NCBI GenBank assembly: GCA_038496675.1
Contig: CM076658.1
Coordinates: forward strand, 14,735,220 to 14,799,219
Length of the DNA: 64,000 nucleotides
Direction of reading: 5' to 3'
Source of the DNA: Rachycentron canadum
Lineage: Eukaryota > Chordata > Actinopteri > Carangiformes > Rachycentridae
Under the pieces are notes generated by a model. That model was not told where the DNA came from. It made no database searches and was given only the letters and a program-made list of their open reading frames with translations. Below, in pieces: positions 47,654 through 59,812 of the stretch (positions are counted from its first letter, which is position 1; each line of letters begins with the position of its first letter). The position numbers and the translations under genes were made by a program.

Positions 47654-50190
47654 GTAAAAGCTACTGTTAATTTTAAACAAATTTCTTTTGGCTCAATGAC
47701 ACTGATGTTCACAGCTACAGGAAAAATAACTTTTATGTGGGTAATAATTTTACGTAATATTTAACACTGGGTTAATACTTTCCACCCATCCCTCAGTGAG
47801 CAGCAGATTAGCTTAAAGAATGCAAGAAGGAAACAGGCACTCTTGTCTTTAGTGAACTTATCTTCTATGACAAGACCATTTAATGTTTTGCCCTTTGGGC
47901 AAATTTGTGGTCTACAAATCTTTTTTTAGCTCTCCAGATGGCTTGTTTGTCATTATCTTTTCTCCACTGTCATTTTAATCCTCTAAAAATGTGACTCTTA
48001 ACAAACTGGTTAAAAGAAAGTAAAGGCCTTGGGAATATCACACTTACAGTAAATCTTGAAGTGTTAGTAATGTGTGGTGCCTGGGCTTTTGATACAGTCA
48101 TCCCATCATTACCAGACATTTGAATACTAGGAAAATTAGAAGGACTTAGCCAAAGTCAATTATATTTGCTGGTTTAGTTTAGTTTTGTCACTCAGCCAAA
48201 AGTGCTGTTGATCTAAGGCATTTAAATATCTGTGGGTTAACATTGACATGACATCACTTGGTAGTCATCAGAGTCACATGGATTAGGGTATGTATTGGTG
48301 TGAAACTTCAATATACATTTCCATGCTTGTGTTGATTATGTTGGGACATATCCTTGTCCAATATTTGTTCCATCTCGTCAAGTTGGCAGAGTTAGCACAG
48401 TAGCATAGAGGTATAATAACCTTGCGCTCCAGTGGGTGGTGAAAGTCAGATACTGAGCTGCCCCCAGAACAACAGACAGATGAGATAAACAGAGCAGACG
48501 CAAAAACATACTCCACATATCTGATGTCTCTAAGGCTCCTCAATAAACACTGCATCACTTTGTTTTTCACAGAGCAGTACAGGGAAGCTGAATTATGCCT
48601 GCCTTATAAAACATGTACATGTGGTCCCATTTAACAAAGAATGCACAGATTTATCCACTGGGCTGATGAAACAATGCTGGACCAACAAAGAAAAAGTAGA
48701 AATAGAAATATCAGATTCCACTTTACTCACAGATGTAGAACATCAAAATTATATTTCATAGTAGTCAAAAGATAATGAATAAAGCATCCATTAGCCTTGG
48801 CAAAATGTGACAATTAAATTTACTAGCTCTTTTGTAGTTTCACTAAAATATTATAAAATATAAAGTAATTTTTTATATCAGGTAAAGACAATAAGAAACA
48901 CAAGGTCAGATTAGCTAATGAGATTCTAGGACCATGTCAGTTCGCTTTACAGTTTTACAACTTTTTGTCCTTAGGCCTATTCACCTTTATGAGGTCCTGG
49001 AGACCTCTGGTTCATCATTTTTGGATAGGATGCTGTGGCTGGTGGGAAATGTCAATTCTTCCACCCCCAGATGTCTCCTTTGACCCTCTTCTGCAGACTG
49101 CAGCAGTAAACAGGCATAGTAAAATGTGACAAATTATTTGGTAAAAAAAAAAAAGATTTTACATTGCAGACTTTCACTGAGTAAAACTATTTACAGTGTA
49201 TTGCTTCTGAGCTGATTACGGGATTGTTAGACCACTGCATTTTCTCAATCATGTCTGGTTGGGCTCCAACAGCAGTGCATCATTGAAATGCAGTGAATTG
49301 GTCTCTAGTTAGTTTCCCAGATGCCCGTTTTTCATGCAAAAAAGCAATAAACAGCCGGGGAGTAGGAATTCTTTTATATCAACTAGCCAACTTCACAAAC
49401 AAACCCCCACTGTCTTCAAAAAGGAAGATTTATGAACTCGCTACTTGGAACTGAGATTTGACGGAGCTGCTGAGTTCCAGCTTGTGATCTTATATTTGCT
49501 GTAGTGATAAGATTTGACAACTCATGCTTTGAGGATTTTTGTGTTTCCTTAATCATGTTGTAAATATAGCCATGCTACATTAGCAACTGCAGTCAGTCGG
49601 TACCATTGGCTCTTTGGCTTAAGGCTTGCTGTGATTTATTTTTATGCTTCATCTCTAAAATTTTTGCAGAGGTGAATAATTCTGCTGTTCTGAACTTTTC
49701 AACCTCTAGGGACCAAGATAAGCTACAACAGAGTCATATGAGAATATGGTTTTTATGGTGTCAGTGGAGCTAATACTTCCAAATGCTATTGGCATCACCT
49801 GGAAAATTACTGTTCACGCGTCACAATTTTGCAAATGCAGAATGGTGAAGACATTGGGAAGCAGAGGAGGGAGAGCCATGTGAAGCTTTCTTTTTTGTTT
49901 TTTTTTTTCATGTAGCTCTCCTGGATATTAGTCCAAATGTTCATTGCACGACCACACATCATTAACTTAATATCAGGCATTTAATTTTAGTCATGGATTC
50001 TTTTCCTGGAAAACAAAGCTTCATAAATCAATGAAGGAGCCTGAGATCTGAGTTCCTGCCAGAGTCCCTTAAACATGGATTAAAAGAATGTCCAGAGTAC
50101 TGAGGTTTTAAAAAAAAATCATGTACCAGTTTAGTCATGCTAGATTGGAGCCCTTGGGATGGAAATATCAGTTAGTCAGTCCAGACTTTG
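47654..50190. other. no gene seen
   Basis: AT-rich unique DNA. The 95-codon minus-strand frame at 48283-48570 has no domain. The complex stretch 49190-49320 could be constrained but nothing is diagnostic. Confidence 0.5.
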
Positions 50191-50195
50191 GTTTA

Positions 50196-50400
50196 GAGTA
50201 AAATATCTCAGAAAATACTAAATGGATTGCCAAGATTTTTTTAATATTCATTTTCTCCATGATTTTGGTGCACTTCTAACATTTCCCTATCTTCACCGTG
50301 AGGTTGTTTTTTTTTGGTTTTTAAGTGAAATACTGTATCTCAAGAACTTTTGGAAATATGGACATAAAATTTGGTCAAAATATTTAATATTGGGCTTGAG
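50196..50400. mobile_element. teleost repeat with internal 'AAATATCTCA...TGGATTG' subrepeats
   Basis: GAGTAAAATATCTCAGAAAA, followed by TACTAAATGGATTGCCAAGA, recurs about 125 bp later as AAGTGAAATACTGTATCTCA then GAACTTTTGGA. CTTCACCGTGAGGTTG lies between them. This matches a widespread percomorph repeat I recall (GTGAAATATCTCAACAACTATTGGATGGATTGCC ... CACCATGAGGTTGACATTTTTGG). The 79-codon frame across it is incidental. Confidence 0.65.
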
Positions 50401-52620
50401 GCCGGGTACAATCCTGTATGGTTCACCAGTCTATGGGGGGGGTTGTCTGAGTGCAGAGTAGCATTTGCAATTTCAGTTTTTAATAAGGTGTTTGTGCAAT
50501 TGTGTCTAGCACTACCTGTACATCAATGTATTTTGTGGCTCTGGAGGGTGTCTGAAAATATCTGATAAAGTGATTAAAAAAATATTTTGGCATGAAGACT
50601 AGAGAATTTAACAAAAAGTCTGAATTACAAGGAGAGTTTGAAAGATGTGGGTGTTTGCAAGGCAGAGATGCTTTAATGAATTGTTATGTTATTTTGGATT
50701 TTGACCCATTGATTTTGACCTTTGTCTATTTATTTATTTATCTTTTAAATCTTTCAACAAAAAAGTTCTGCAAGTGCAGTAGTGAATTGGTTAAGCGGGT
50801 GATTTTTCACAAAGTTTAACAAAGTTGCAATTTGGTATACATTACTAGGATGAAGGCATTGTCAGACAATTTGGGCACCTTTTTACTTTTCTCTCCTACA
50901 GTTTCAAATAGTTTCACAAAGTAAAAAAGTGACCTTCAGTTTGACTGAGTAAAATACTTGATCAGAATGTGGAATGGGAGTGGGGTTAAATGTCACTCTC
51001 ATGATGTTGCTCCTCCACAGGGCTCTTGTCCTTGCCAACAAAGACCTAAGTTAGTTCCATTGTCTTTCACTGTTTGTCCTTTCCTCATCAAATTTGTTCT
51101 CAATTCATTTGACATCTTTGTTTAAATACTACCTTATTGATTCAAGCTTGCATCTTTTCACTCTTTTTGTTTCTGTTAACACATGGTAATGAATTCAGAC
51201 TGACACGTTGTTAGTTTGAGGTGATATTACCAAACTATATTTTGGACCAGCTTAAGAAAATAACACAGGAAGTGGCTCACCCACAAACCCAGGATGTGGT
51301 GGCATTGTTGTTTACAGAAGACAGCCTCACATCCCTGCAAGACCCTGGAACCTTTCAATACTTTCTCTCATTGAAGAATAACTTCAAGAATAACAACTGG
51401 GCATGCCTTATGGCTGCTGTGAGCCGATTAACTCTGAGTTGCTGGATCAATTTTGCCCCCTACTGACACATTTGAAAGATGCTCATGTCCTGCACTTCCT
51501 TTACATCTGATCAGGCACAACCGTGTTTCTCCACTTTTAGACATTTAGCCAAACCTCCTAAATTGTGGTCATATAGTTTATGGCAATATTATTTATAATC
51601 ACAGTCAGTGCAGTGTGTCCTCGGGAGTCATTAGGTGTTCCATTGGTCTGAATGACTTTGAGCCAAAGGTAGAAGCAAGGGCAGAATCCCAGAGTGCACC
51701 CTTGACATTTATCAATAAATCTGGCCATGAGGAGAACTAAGGCTAATAACTGTTCAGTCATTAGAGTGAGAGGATCCAGCTCTTTCAAGGAATAATGAAC
51801 TCAATACTTAATTACTGAATGTCTGTTACAATATTTCATATATTGTATTTCTTTATTTTGTGTAGTATGAGAAAAAGTGTTTGCACAGGAGAACAAAAGC
51901 TTTCTGAGGCAAAAACAGTATAATATCATCTTCTTTTCTGATTTTAAAAATAAGATATTGTATGTCAGGCAGTATGTTTTGCAGTTAAACTGCCAATGTT
52001 TCTGCTGCAATGTGACCTTGGTCCTACAACAGCATATATATGACCATGTCCTGGTGCTGTTGGTTTGGTGTTCATGAGTTCAGCCATGAGGGCACGTATG
52101 TAGCACCAGATCCAGGACGACCATGACAACAGTGGTATATCATGTGCTAATAACCGGGATGGAGAAGATGTTTCTGCCACAATCTGGTCTTAACAATGAT
52201 CTATCTTCTTTTCTGCCTTTTGACAAGAGTTATGATCAGGGAATAAAAAGTCTGTATGGGGCCCCAAGGCACAGGTTGCCCCTGGAAGAGCAAGGGAGGT
52301 GGGGGACTGAAGCAATGTATTTTTTTGAGAGAGCTATAATAACACTATAGTGGTTTGCAAAATGGGTCAATATTTCTCTTTTACTATAATGGTGTCCTCA
52401 GTGTCACACACCAAATAAAATACACCGTAAATACCGTTTCTTTGTCTCAGAGGCTTTTATTAGCCTGGAAGATTAAAAACCTGAAGTAAAGTAATTAGAG
52501 TAGAAATCTCAATAATTTGTACCAGTCAAACCATTAAAGTCCGTTTTTGCTCTGTTGTGTAGTACCATCATCTTCCTTACCAGCATGCTAGAGAATATAT
52601 ATTATATACATACTATATAC
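50401..52620. other. no gene seen
   Basis: Several 65-81 codon frames on both strands (for example 51221-51466) lack recognisable features. Confidence 0.5.
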
Positions 52621-52624
52621 ATAC

Positions 52625-52645
52625 TATATATATATATATATATAT
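52625..52645. repeat. (TA)n microsatellite with ATACATACTAT preamble
   Basis: Two copies of a TATATACATACTA unit precede the pure TA run. Confidence 0.9.
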
Positions 52646-53279
52646 GCCAGATGATATCTCCTCCTGCTATCAACAGTGGCAGTCATGTTACTTTTTACAT
52701 GCCAAAGGAGATAGCCAAGAAGAAATAAGCAAATTTCACATTTTGTTTGAAAGTTATTTGCCTTAACCCCTTTTGCCATGTCATGCATAAACATTATTAA
52801 ATAGTATTGCAGAAACGAGAGTGTTGAAACCGTCAGCACACAATTTTACAGCCTGGATGTGTTCCTTTTAACAGATTAACAGATAAAGTCAGTTGAACCG
52901 TTCAAATTGCAGAGCTAACCTCTTCTGTAACTGTAAAGACTGCTTATTAGAGAACCTTTTTTTTCTCTTCTGGATTATGTATCTGCTGGATTGACAAATA
53001 GGTCTGAGAGAAAAAGCTGTTAAAAACCAAAAAAGCAAAAAAATATATACTTTATCATCTCAAGCCCTTCATAACCCTGTGTTCAGGCAAGAAATATCTG
53101 AAAGTGATGTAAGTCAGTGCTGACGTAGTGGTAATAACAGGAATTTTCAAGAATTTCTCCACAGTGAACTATAATAGTGGTACTGTGGGAGATAATAGTG
53201 ATTTTCTTCCCTACATGCTGATACAAAAGTCCTTATTGGATCTTTTTTTTTTCTTCAGGGCTTAGTGCCACCAGTGGTT

Positions 53280-53590
53280 TTCCTAATTGACCCTTCCACT
53301 CTCCCAGACTCTGCCATCAATAACATCTACCCATCGCTTCTTCCATCCTCCTCATCTACTCATCTGACCCCTTTAACAGTCAGGCAGTGATAAGAGTTGC
53401 CTGTCACCCCCTTCTCCTCAAGATTGACAGGCTGACACACCATCTCTGAGGTCAGGCAGGCTAATTGGTTTGTGCACATCTTAGATGGACCATTAGGCCT
53501 CACAACTGCTAAGCTACAAAACATTCCTCTCTCACCCAACCTCCCACCCTCTGACCCCCCTCTGTGAGGGTAGCTGATTGGAGGCAGTCA
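53280..53590. promoter_or_regulatory. candidate conserved noncoding element
   Basis: Complex sequence with AAGATTGACAGGCTGACACA (two TGACA cores, Meis/TGIF-type), GGCTAATTGG (homeodomain core) and CAGGCAGTGATAAGAG (GATA core), clear of simple repeats. Inference from motif density only. Confidence 0.25.
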
Positions 53591-54263
53591 TAGTGTTCCA
53601 GCGAGAGTTATTAATGTCCAGTGCGATCTGTGGCTCACATACAGTAATGTTGGAAGCAGAAATGATTGGCTGTTTAGTCTCTTTTTATTTTTTTCCTGGT
53701 CTTTCAGGGAATTTAGTTTTGAGGGTGTTAATGAAAGTAAGTTATTTCATGCTTTTATTATTTAATACGCACCCATTTTAAATAGTTGCATTATGGGTGT
53801 GGTTTTTCGTAAATCATCAGATTTTGCTCAATATTACTACCACCACAGGGATGTATCTGTGTCATGCTGAAATCATGTTGCCCGTAGTAAGTGTTTGCAT
53901 ACTTATATTCACTTTATGATGTTGAGTTTGTGCATACCTGTGTCGAGTTACGTCCGGTTTACTTCTATTTTGGCTTGGCTTGTGACTTAGGAGGAGAACT
54001 GCTGCTGTGTAGACTTTATGTTCTCTGATTCACTGTGCTTGAGTGTCGTGATGGCAACTGGCAGAAGGTTTGCAATAGTGAATTTTGTTCTCACTACCAA
54101 CAATCCATTAGCATTGGAAACTTGGAGGAGGAAACACAAACAGTCCATGCTGACAAAGCACAGTTCCTGTGGTCTGGTATCTCTCTACCCATTTTAGGCC
54201 TTTTTGTACTTATATTTTAAAGAAACTGCAGCTAAGAAGCAGCTACAATTTAAGCCTTATTTT

Positions 54264-54272
<9 letters not shown>

Positions 54273-54312
<40 letters not shown>
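54273..54312. repeat. (TA)20 microsatellite
   Basis: 40 bp of uninterrupted TA about 120 bp upstream of the LINE relic. Confidence 0.97.
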
Positions 54313-54315
<3 letters not shown>

Positions 54316-54429
54316 ATCTCTCCTCTCAGTAATAATAAAATGATATTTAGTCTGCGACAACTGGGTGCAACACAGATTAAAAGATTTGTGGCTAGACAAC
54401 AAAACAATATAGATGAATGGTTAGGTGAT

Positions 54430-55480
54430 TATAAAGAAAGTATTGCAGGCTTCAAAGATGAGTTCAACCAAGTCTATGCACACTTTGAGGTCTTCAACAC
54501 TGGGAACGCGGCTGGCCAGTTTCAGCACATTAAATCCACCATTCACAATCGCATCTGGAGATGTGGCAAAGACCTTGAGTAAAATAAAGCCCTGGAGGCA
54601 GCTGGCCCAGATGAGCACTCAAAACCTGCTCATCAGTGCCAGCACATGTTATGATAGATATATTCAACTTGACCCTTTCACAAATCTCAATCCCCACCAA
54701 GCTTTAAAACAACCAACATGAAACCGCTGCCAAAAAAAGCACAAAGCATCTTCTCCCAGTGCATATTTGTAACCGGATACTGAACTTCCTAACAGGCAGA
54801 CCTCAGTCTGTTCGAATGGAGAACCATGCAGCCAAGACTATAATTATAACTATAAGACTATAACTATAAACACAGAAACTCTTCTATGCTCTATACCTTT
54901 TACATCTATGACATTAAATTTGCTGATGACACAAGAGTCATTGCACAGATATCTGGGAGGAGACGGGTCAGCATACAGAAGGAAGATGGTTGGCCTATCA
55001 ATCTCTCCTTAAAAACAAGAAAAGTAGGCGACTGGCATGGAGAGAGGGAACATCCCTCCATGGTCACATCTCTACTGTAAGAATCTCACCTCGACTACAT
55101 TACACAACTGGTGAGGAAATCGAAAAACAGCGTCTGCATTTCTTGTGAGGGCTGAGAAAATTATTTGAAATTTAAGGCAATTTAAGGATAAAGGATAAAC
55201 TTCTATAGCGGGTGGCGAGAACAACCCAAACCATCACTGGAACAGCCCTGTCAGTGCTGCTGCTAGGAACAGCTGTAGCGTCAGTGCAAACAGTAGTCAC
55301 CCACAACATAACCTATTCATCCATCAGCCATCAAGATTACACTACGGGAGTGCACAGCAAGGAAAAAAAGACTGATGAACAGTTTCTACCCAAAGGCCTT
55401 GAGCCACATGAATGACACTTATCCACTGCCCCTTACTCCAACACCGCAGACTGCCCCCTGACTTTAAGAGGTGCAAAGAT
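54430..55480 (+). mobile_element. degenerate LINE, reverse-transcriptase part (L2/CR1/Rex-type)
   Basis: Family-like blocks appear in order but in shifting frames. FKDEFNQVYAHFEVFN starts at 54451. DVAKTLSKIKPWR runs into AAGPDE (54598-54615), the start of the RT domain, across a frameshift. Next come RILNFLTGRPQSVRMENHAA (ends 54833), the catalytic-type IKFADDTRVIAQI (FADD at 54919-54930), VARTTQTITGTALS (from 55212) and TLRECTARKKRLMNSFYPKA then LSHMND (55339-55416), close to the usual C-terminus. The GVPQG-type block before FADD is missing. An endonuclease domain was not found upstream, so the copy is 5' truncated, as is usual. Frames are broken repeatedly; it is inactive. Confidence 0.82.
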
Positions 55481-55599
55481 GTTCCCATGGCAACATACTT
55501 TTTTTTCTTGCACTATGTTGTAGTTAAAAATAATTTATTGATGTCTGATGTTGCTGATGAGCTTTTGTATGTCATAATATATCTCAATTATCTTAAAGT

Positions 55600-55626
55600 A
55601 GAATTGAATTGGATTGAATTGAATTA
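55600..55626 (+). repeat. (GAATT)-type short tandem tail
   Basis: GAATTGAATTGGATTGAATT then GAATTA: five-base units about 120 bp downstream of the LINE C-terminus. Short tandem 3' tails of this kind are known for L2/CR1-like LINEs, so this may be the true 3' end of the element at 54430. Confidence 0.6.
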
Positions 55627-56952
55627 CCTAAAATGTAATGTACAAATCTATGTCTTTCCTAATTCAACTTTGATGTCCTATGTTTATGTTTCTCTTCATA
55701 ATGAGGGATTATTACCAATGTTTTAGATGCACTCACCCTATCCTTGATAAGATATCTAAGATGATTTGGCTGCTTTGCTGTTTTTTTTAACATCCTGCAT
55801 GTTACAACATTGTTGTGTCTTGCCATCTTCATAGATCTCAGCAGCTACTTCGGTGAGAACAAAATTGACAGCAACAAAACATCAAAAAAGGTGACACAAG
55901 TCAAAATAATCCCAGAGGTTTTAGGCTGAAAAGAAACAATGGACTTCATTGGAAGTAAGCAAGTGAGACATGCATACAAAACACAAAGACTGCTGCTCAC
56001 GCATTCCCTCTGGCAAACACGGGTACAACAGTGATGGTTATTATCTTTGACAGGCTGCCACTGGCCAATGGTGCCCTATCATTGGCTGCTTGAGCTGTGC
56101 CTGGTGGCCAAAAAGAAACACCTCTCTCTGTGTGGTGCAGGCTGAGGAGTGAACGGTACTTCAACCCAATCTGTTGCCTTACACAACCAATAAATAGAGC
56201 AGGACAGATTCTGTTGCTGCCTTCACATTCGACTTGTACAGCAGTGAGTCAGCTACCAGATTAAACTAATAAGTCAACAATGTATCCTGGATGTAACAGT
56301 TAGATGTGTCAAATCCTGGCACCTGCATCAAACCTGTGGCACCTGTACCAACTTATAGAGGTAATAGTTTTACAGGGGTATGCCACTAGTGTGCCTGTGT
56401 ATATCCAGCACACCCTTGGTTCCACATCAAAGACTAATAATACTGCACTCCAAACCCCCACCCCACCCTGCTCCCCCCTTGGTCATCCACCTCAGCCCGT
56501 CAGGGAGCTGCAGCCTGTAATTGGGAGTGGAGCCTTAGAGGCCATGTAGTGGACGGCTCAGCAGAGACTGCAAGAGTCAATTACCAGAGCTGACAGTGCC
56601 GTGGAGAGAAAGGTACACCAGACACACAGTGGCGATCAGTCTGAGCAGGATAAAAGAGGAGGAGGGTGTGTGCAAGTGTGAGATCAACATGCTACATTTC
56701 TCACCTCACAGTAACAGTGACAGCTGTGGCACATTGCTTACTCATGTGCAGGGGTTAGAGACAAAGGGAAAGCCACTAACATATGGCTGCTTCTGTCGAT
56801 GTATCTAATTATCTCATACTGATATATACAACGGCATTACAACATACTGATGTAAAAAGACTCGCTCTTGTTTTGAAAATGTTTTTCTTCCTTATTACAT
56901 GATAGTTTATGAGTGTTTAAAAGCAGACAACAGGTAAATATTTCATAGAATT
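55627..56952. other. no gene seen
   Basis: The segment 56470-56660 is relatively GC-rich with CCTGTAATTGGGAGTGG and GTCAATTACCAGAGC and may be constrained, but evidence is weak. Frames of 70-81 codons are without domains. Confidence 0.45.
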
Positions 56953-56973
56953 AAAAAAAAAAAAAAAAAAAAA
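56953..56973. repeat. A21 run
   Basis: Homopolymer; no recognisable retroposon body immediately upstream. Confidence 0.95.
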
Positions 56974-57999
56974 GATATCTTGGTGCTGGTGCTCCCCTGG
57001 CTTCAAAATGGATTAGTGTGTCAATTATTTAACAGTAGCAATATTTTAATCAAAGATGATCCCAGGAACCCCTGGTTCATTTTGCTCCCATCACAGCTGA
57101 CAGAATTTGATTCATGAGGTCTTCATTCTCTATGCACTCAGGCAGGAAAGTGGATGTGAAGCTTGGCTCTTGCTGGTCACACTGACATCATCTTCCCTCT
57201 CTAGATTGTTCTTTTTTATGATACCGTATCTCAATTCATTAGGCACCCTTAGGTATCTTTATGTAATTTTCTCTCCCTTATTTCATGCATAACTACATAG
57301 TATCTGTGCACACTGTATACATCACGCTTTAATTTATAAAGATGGTGAACTGTTATGAGTTTAAGTGAATATTTGACCATTTGTCTGGATCAAAGATATA
57401 AGAATGGTCCAAAACAAAAGCTTCCATCTGTTATCTATGAGCTTTGTATTTGTGCAAGATAGACCACCATGTCTGTTTTTCTTTTGTGTTACCTGCTATT
57501 CAATTGTTATGGAGTACCAAGAGAGATAATTTTGGTCAATTTTTTGGTTTATTAACATCCTGCTTGTTGGTTGACGTGTCGCAAAGAACATGTTTTTGTC
57601 ACTTCCAAAGTGTAATGCAACCATAATGTGCTGCAGCAGCATTTTGCATGCAACACCGTGCAAATGCATGCAGCAAGAATTAAAAGTCTTCTCACATACC
57701 TTAAATGAACAATGAGATGTCTTAGTGTACCTTACACTTCAGCGACAGCAGCAGATACAGATAGTAATGCCTATCAGTAACTAATGTCATTGAGTCAGAT
57801 AAAACTTCATACTGGACTCGACATTACATCCAGTGTCTGAGGAAAGTTAGATGAAAGGAGCAGGTTTCTGTTCTCATGCTTCACTGACATGATTATAGTT
57901 ACCAGCAACATAAAGACCTGCTGCGAACAACACATTTAGCCTGTACCAGAGTGAAATAAATGCTGTAATGCTAACTTTAGTAGTCATATTTGGGTCATG
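56974..57999. other. no gene seen
   Basis: AT-rich unique sequence; short frames only. Confidence 0.5.
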
Positions 58000-58400
58000 T
58001 TGATGCTTGAGCCAATATTTAAGATTAGATCAAGACATGCAGGAAACTGTTAAACACTGGGCTTTTAACACAGTGAGTAAATTAAACAGATTTCTCACCA
58101 CATTGCCTAACCTTAATTTCTCTATGTGCACCATTAATACTGAACTTGTCATGACTGTAAGCAGAGCTATTTTAATTCTCTGCATAAAAATATCTTCATT
58201 ACAAAAAGAGAGAAAGCGGTGATAACAATCAGATTAGCGTGCAGCAGTGTGGGAATTATCACACCAGGATTAAGATTAGTGGGATGTAATGAAAAGATTA
58301 CCTGAGCACCTGGATTTTTGAAACCATTAATGAGATTATCCATGTACAAATCATTAGTTCCTTGCTAATCCGTCAGAACCCAGCAGACAGGCACAGCACA
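58000..58400. promoter_or_regulatory. candidate conserved noncoding element with bicoid-type homeodomain sites
   Basis: About 400 bp of complex sequence carrying GGATTA at 58267-58272 directly followed by AGATTAG, CCATTAATGAGATTATCC near 58324-58341, and TAATCC at 58366-58371. GGATTA/TAATCC is the core bound by K50 homeodomains (Otx, Pitx, Goosecoid types; established). Clustering of these with TAAT cores suggests an enhancer, but this is inference without alignment. Confidence 0.35.
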
Positions 58401-58527
58401 GAAAATATCCACCTTAAAGCTTTGCACAGTAAAATGTCAAGTCATCATTTTGCTATTCTCTGGTGTAAAGCTCTGAGCAGCCTAATATACCTTTTGAGCG
58501 TGCCATAGCTGAAACAGTTGCGAAGCA

Positions 58528-58606
58528 GAAAAAAAAAACTGAAAGTAAAAATGTGAAAACAGAGAGGCCTAGTTTTTCAAAAAAAAAAACTAAAAGTAAA
58601 AATAAG
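58528..58606 (+). repeat. diverged direct repeat of ~24 bp
   Basis: AAAAAAAACTGAAAGTAAAA and, about 50 bp later, AAAAAAAACTAAAAGTAAAA are near-identical. Probable local duplication in A-rich DNA. Confidence 0.7.
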
Positions 58607-58810
58607 ATATGACATATTTGAGATTGTTTTCATTCTTTTCATTTCTTTTCTTTTGATTATTTTTACATTTCTTGACAATGTGCCTTTGTCATTGCACATT
58701 GTTATCAGTGCCATATCTGATTAGATCTACAGTTGAGGATAATATAACTTTTGAAAAACAATATGAATTCACTTCTGTTTCTTTACCTGAAAACTACCCC
58801 CACCTCTCTC

Positions 58811-58858
58811 CACACACACACACACACACGCACACATACACACACACGCACACACATG
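58811..58858. repeat. interrupted (CA)n microsatellite
   Basis: CA dinucleotides with CG and CATA interruptions; it dominates the 120-codon frame at 58672-59034, which is not a gene. Confidence 0.95.
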
Positions 58859-59555
58859 CAGGCACACTTGCGCTCTGCCTGCAGACCACAAAATCTCTTT
58901 TAAGTCAGGTGCTGTTTTCATCAGATCTTATGATAAAGTTGTCATGCAGAACCATTGTGGGTATGCATGATGAGTCTAGACAATGTGAGAAGGTTTCACT
59001 TGTCATCACAGTATATCTCCCAATTGTGCTGTAAGGAAAATAGTTACTTTCTGTGTGGGAAATGGTGGTCCACAGATAGTAAACACCCCCACTTTTCAGA
59101 ATTTCCAACATGGTTTCTGTGGTTATTGAATGCATCAATGTAAGTGTGATTTCTTTACACAGACGTGCAGAACTGTTCTAACCCTGAAACCTAACCCCTC
59201 TTAATTCTCACAAATGCCTTGTTTAAGCGGTGTCTGTGTGGAACCAAGAATGTAGCATCTGCACATCTGCCAACTCAATGGAAGCTAAATTATATGTTTT
59301 TGTTTTTTTTTAAATTGACCAGTGACCAGTTTCACAACACGGGCAGAAGATTTTTTTCTGTGGAATCTTTCTATTGTTAAGCTCAAGATAATTTCCATTT
59401 AACAGCTGGAGCATGGCAGATCACAAATCACTTTTTATTTAAATGTAGAGAACCTTTTTAAAAGAAACCTTTAATGATATTAGATTTGTTATTTTTCTTA
59501 TTCTACCAATGTCCATCACATTTTACACAAAGTAAGTTTCACCTGTCCGTATCAT
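58859..59555. other. no gene seen
   Basis: Unique AT-rich sequence. Confidence 0.5.
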
Positions 59556-59559
59556 CTGC

Positions 59560-59700
59560 AGCTATGTTTAGCTATGTTCTGTAGGCAACAGTTGTCAGAC
59601 AATGTTAGCTTGCTAGCATACTTGCATTGAAAATCATACCTGGTATTAACATCAGCGTGCTACTTGTGCATTGACGTTAGCGTTTAGCATGAAATGGGGT
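59560..59700. mobile_element. remnant of a 'GTTAGCATGCTAAC'-type fish repeat
   Basis: AATGTTAGCTTGCTAGCATA and TTGACGTTAGCGTTTAGCAT are diverged copies of a TTAGC-rich motif typical of a common fish repeat. Weak to moderate. Confidence 0.4.
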
Positions 59701-59746
59701 GGATTTTTTGTCGATTGGTTGTGCTGCTTTTTTTTTTTTATATTGT

Positions 59747-59812
59747 AAATATTATTGACGTAAACAAAACCCAGTCATGATGTACATCATACATGCACTG
59801 TCAATAATATTT
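59747..59812. repeat. nested inverted repeat with a central palindrome
   Basis: The outer arms AAATATTATTGAC (59747-59759) and GTCAATAATATTT (59800-59812) are exact reverse complements. Between them lies the perfect 14-bp palindrome ATGATGTACATCAT (59777-59790). The 66-bp unit looks like a miniature foldback structure; its origin is unknown. Confidence 0.9.

Noticed and set aside
54169..54582. 137-codon plus-strand frame
   Set aside because: Combines the (TA)20 tract (Ile-Tyr repeat) with the start of the LINE relic; not a separate gene.
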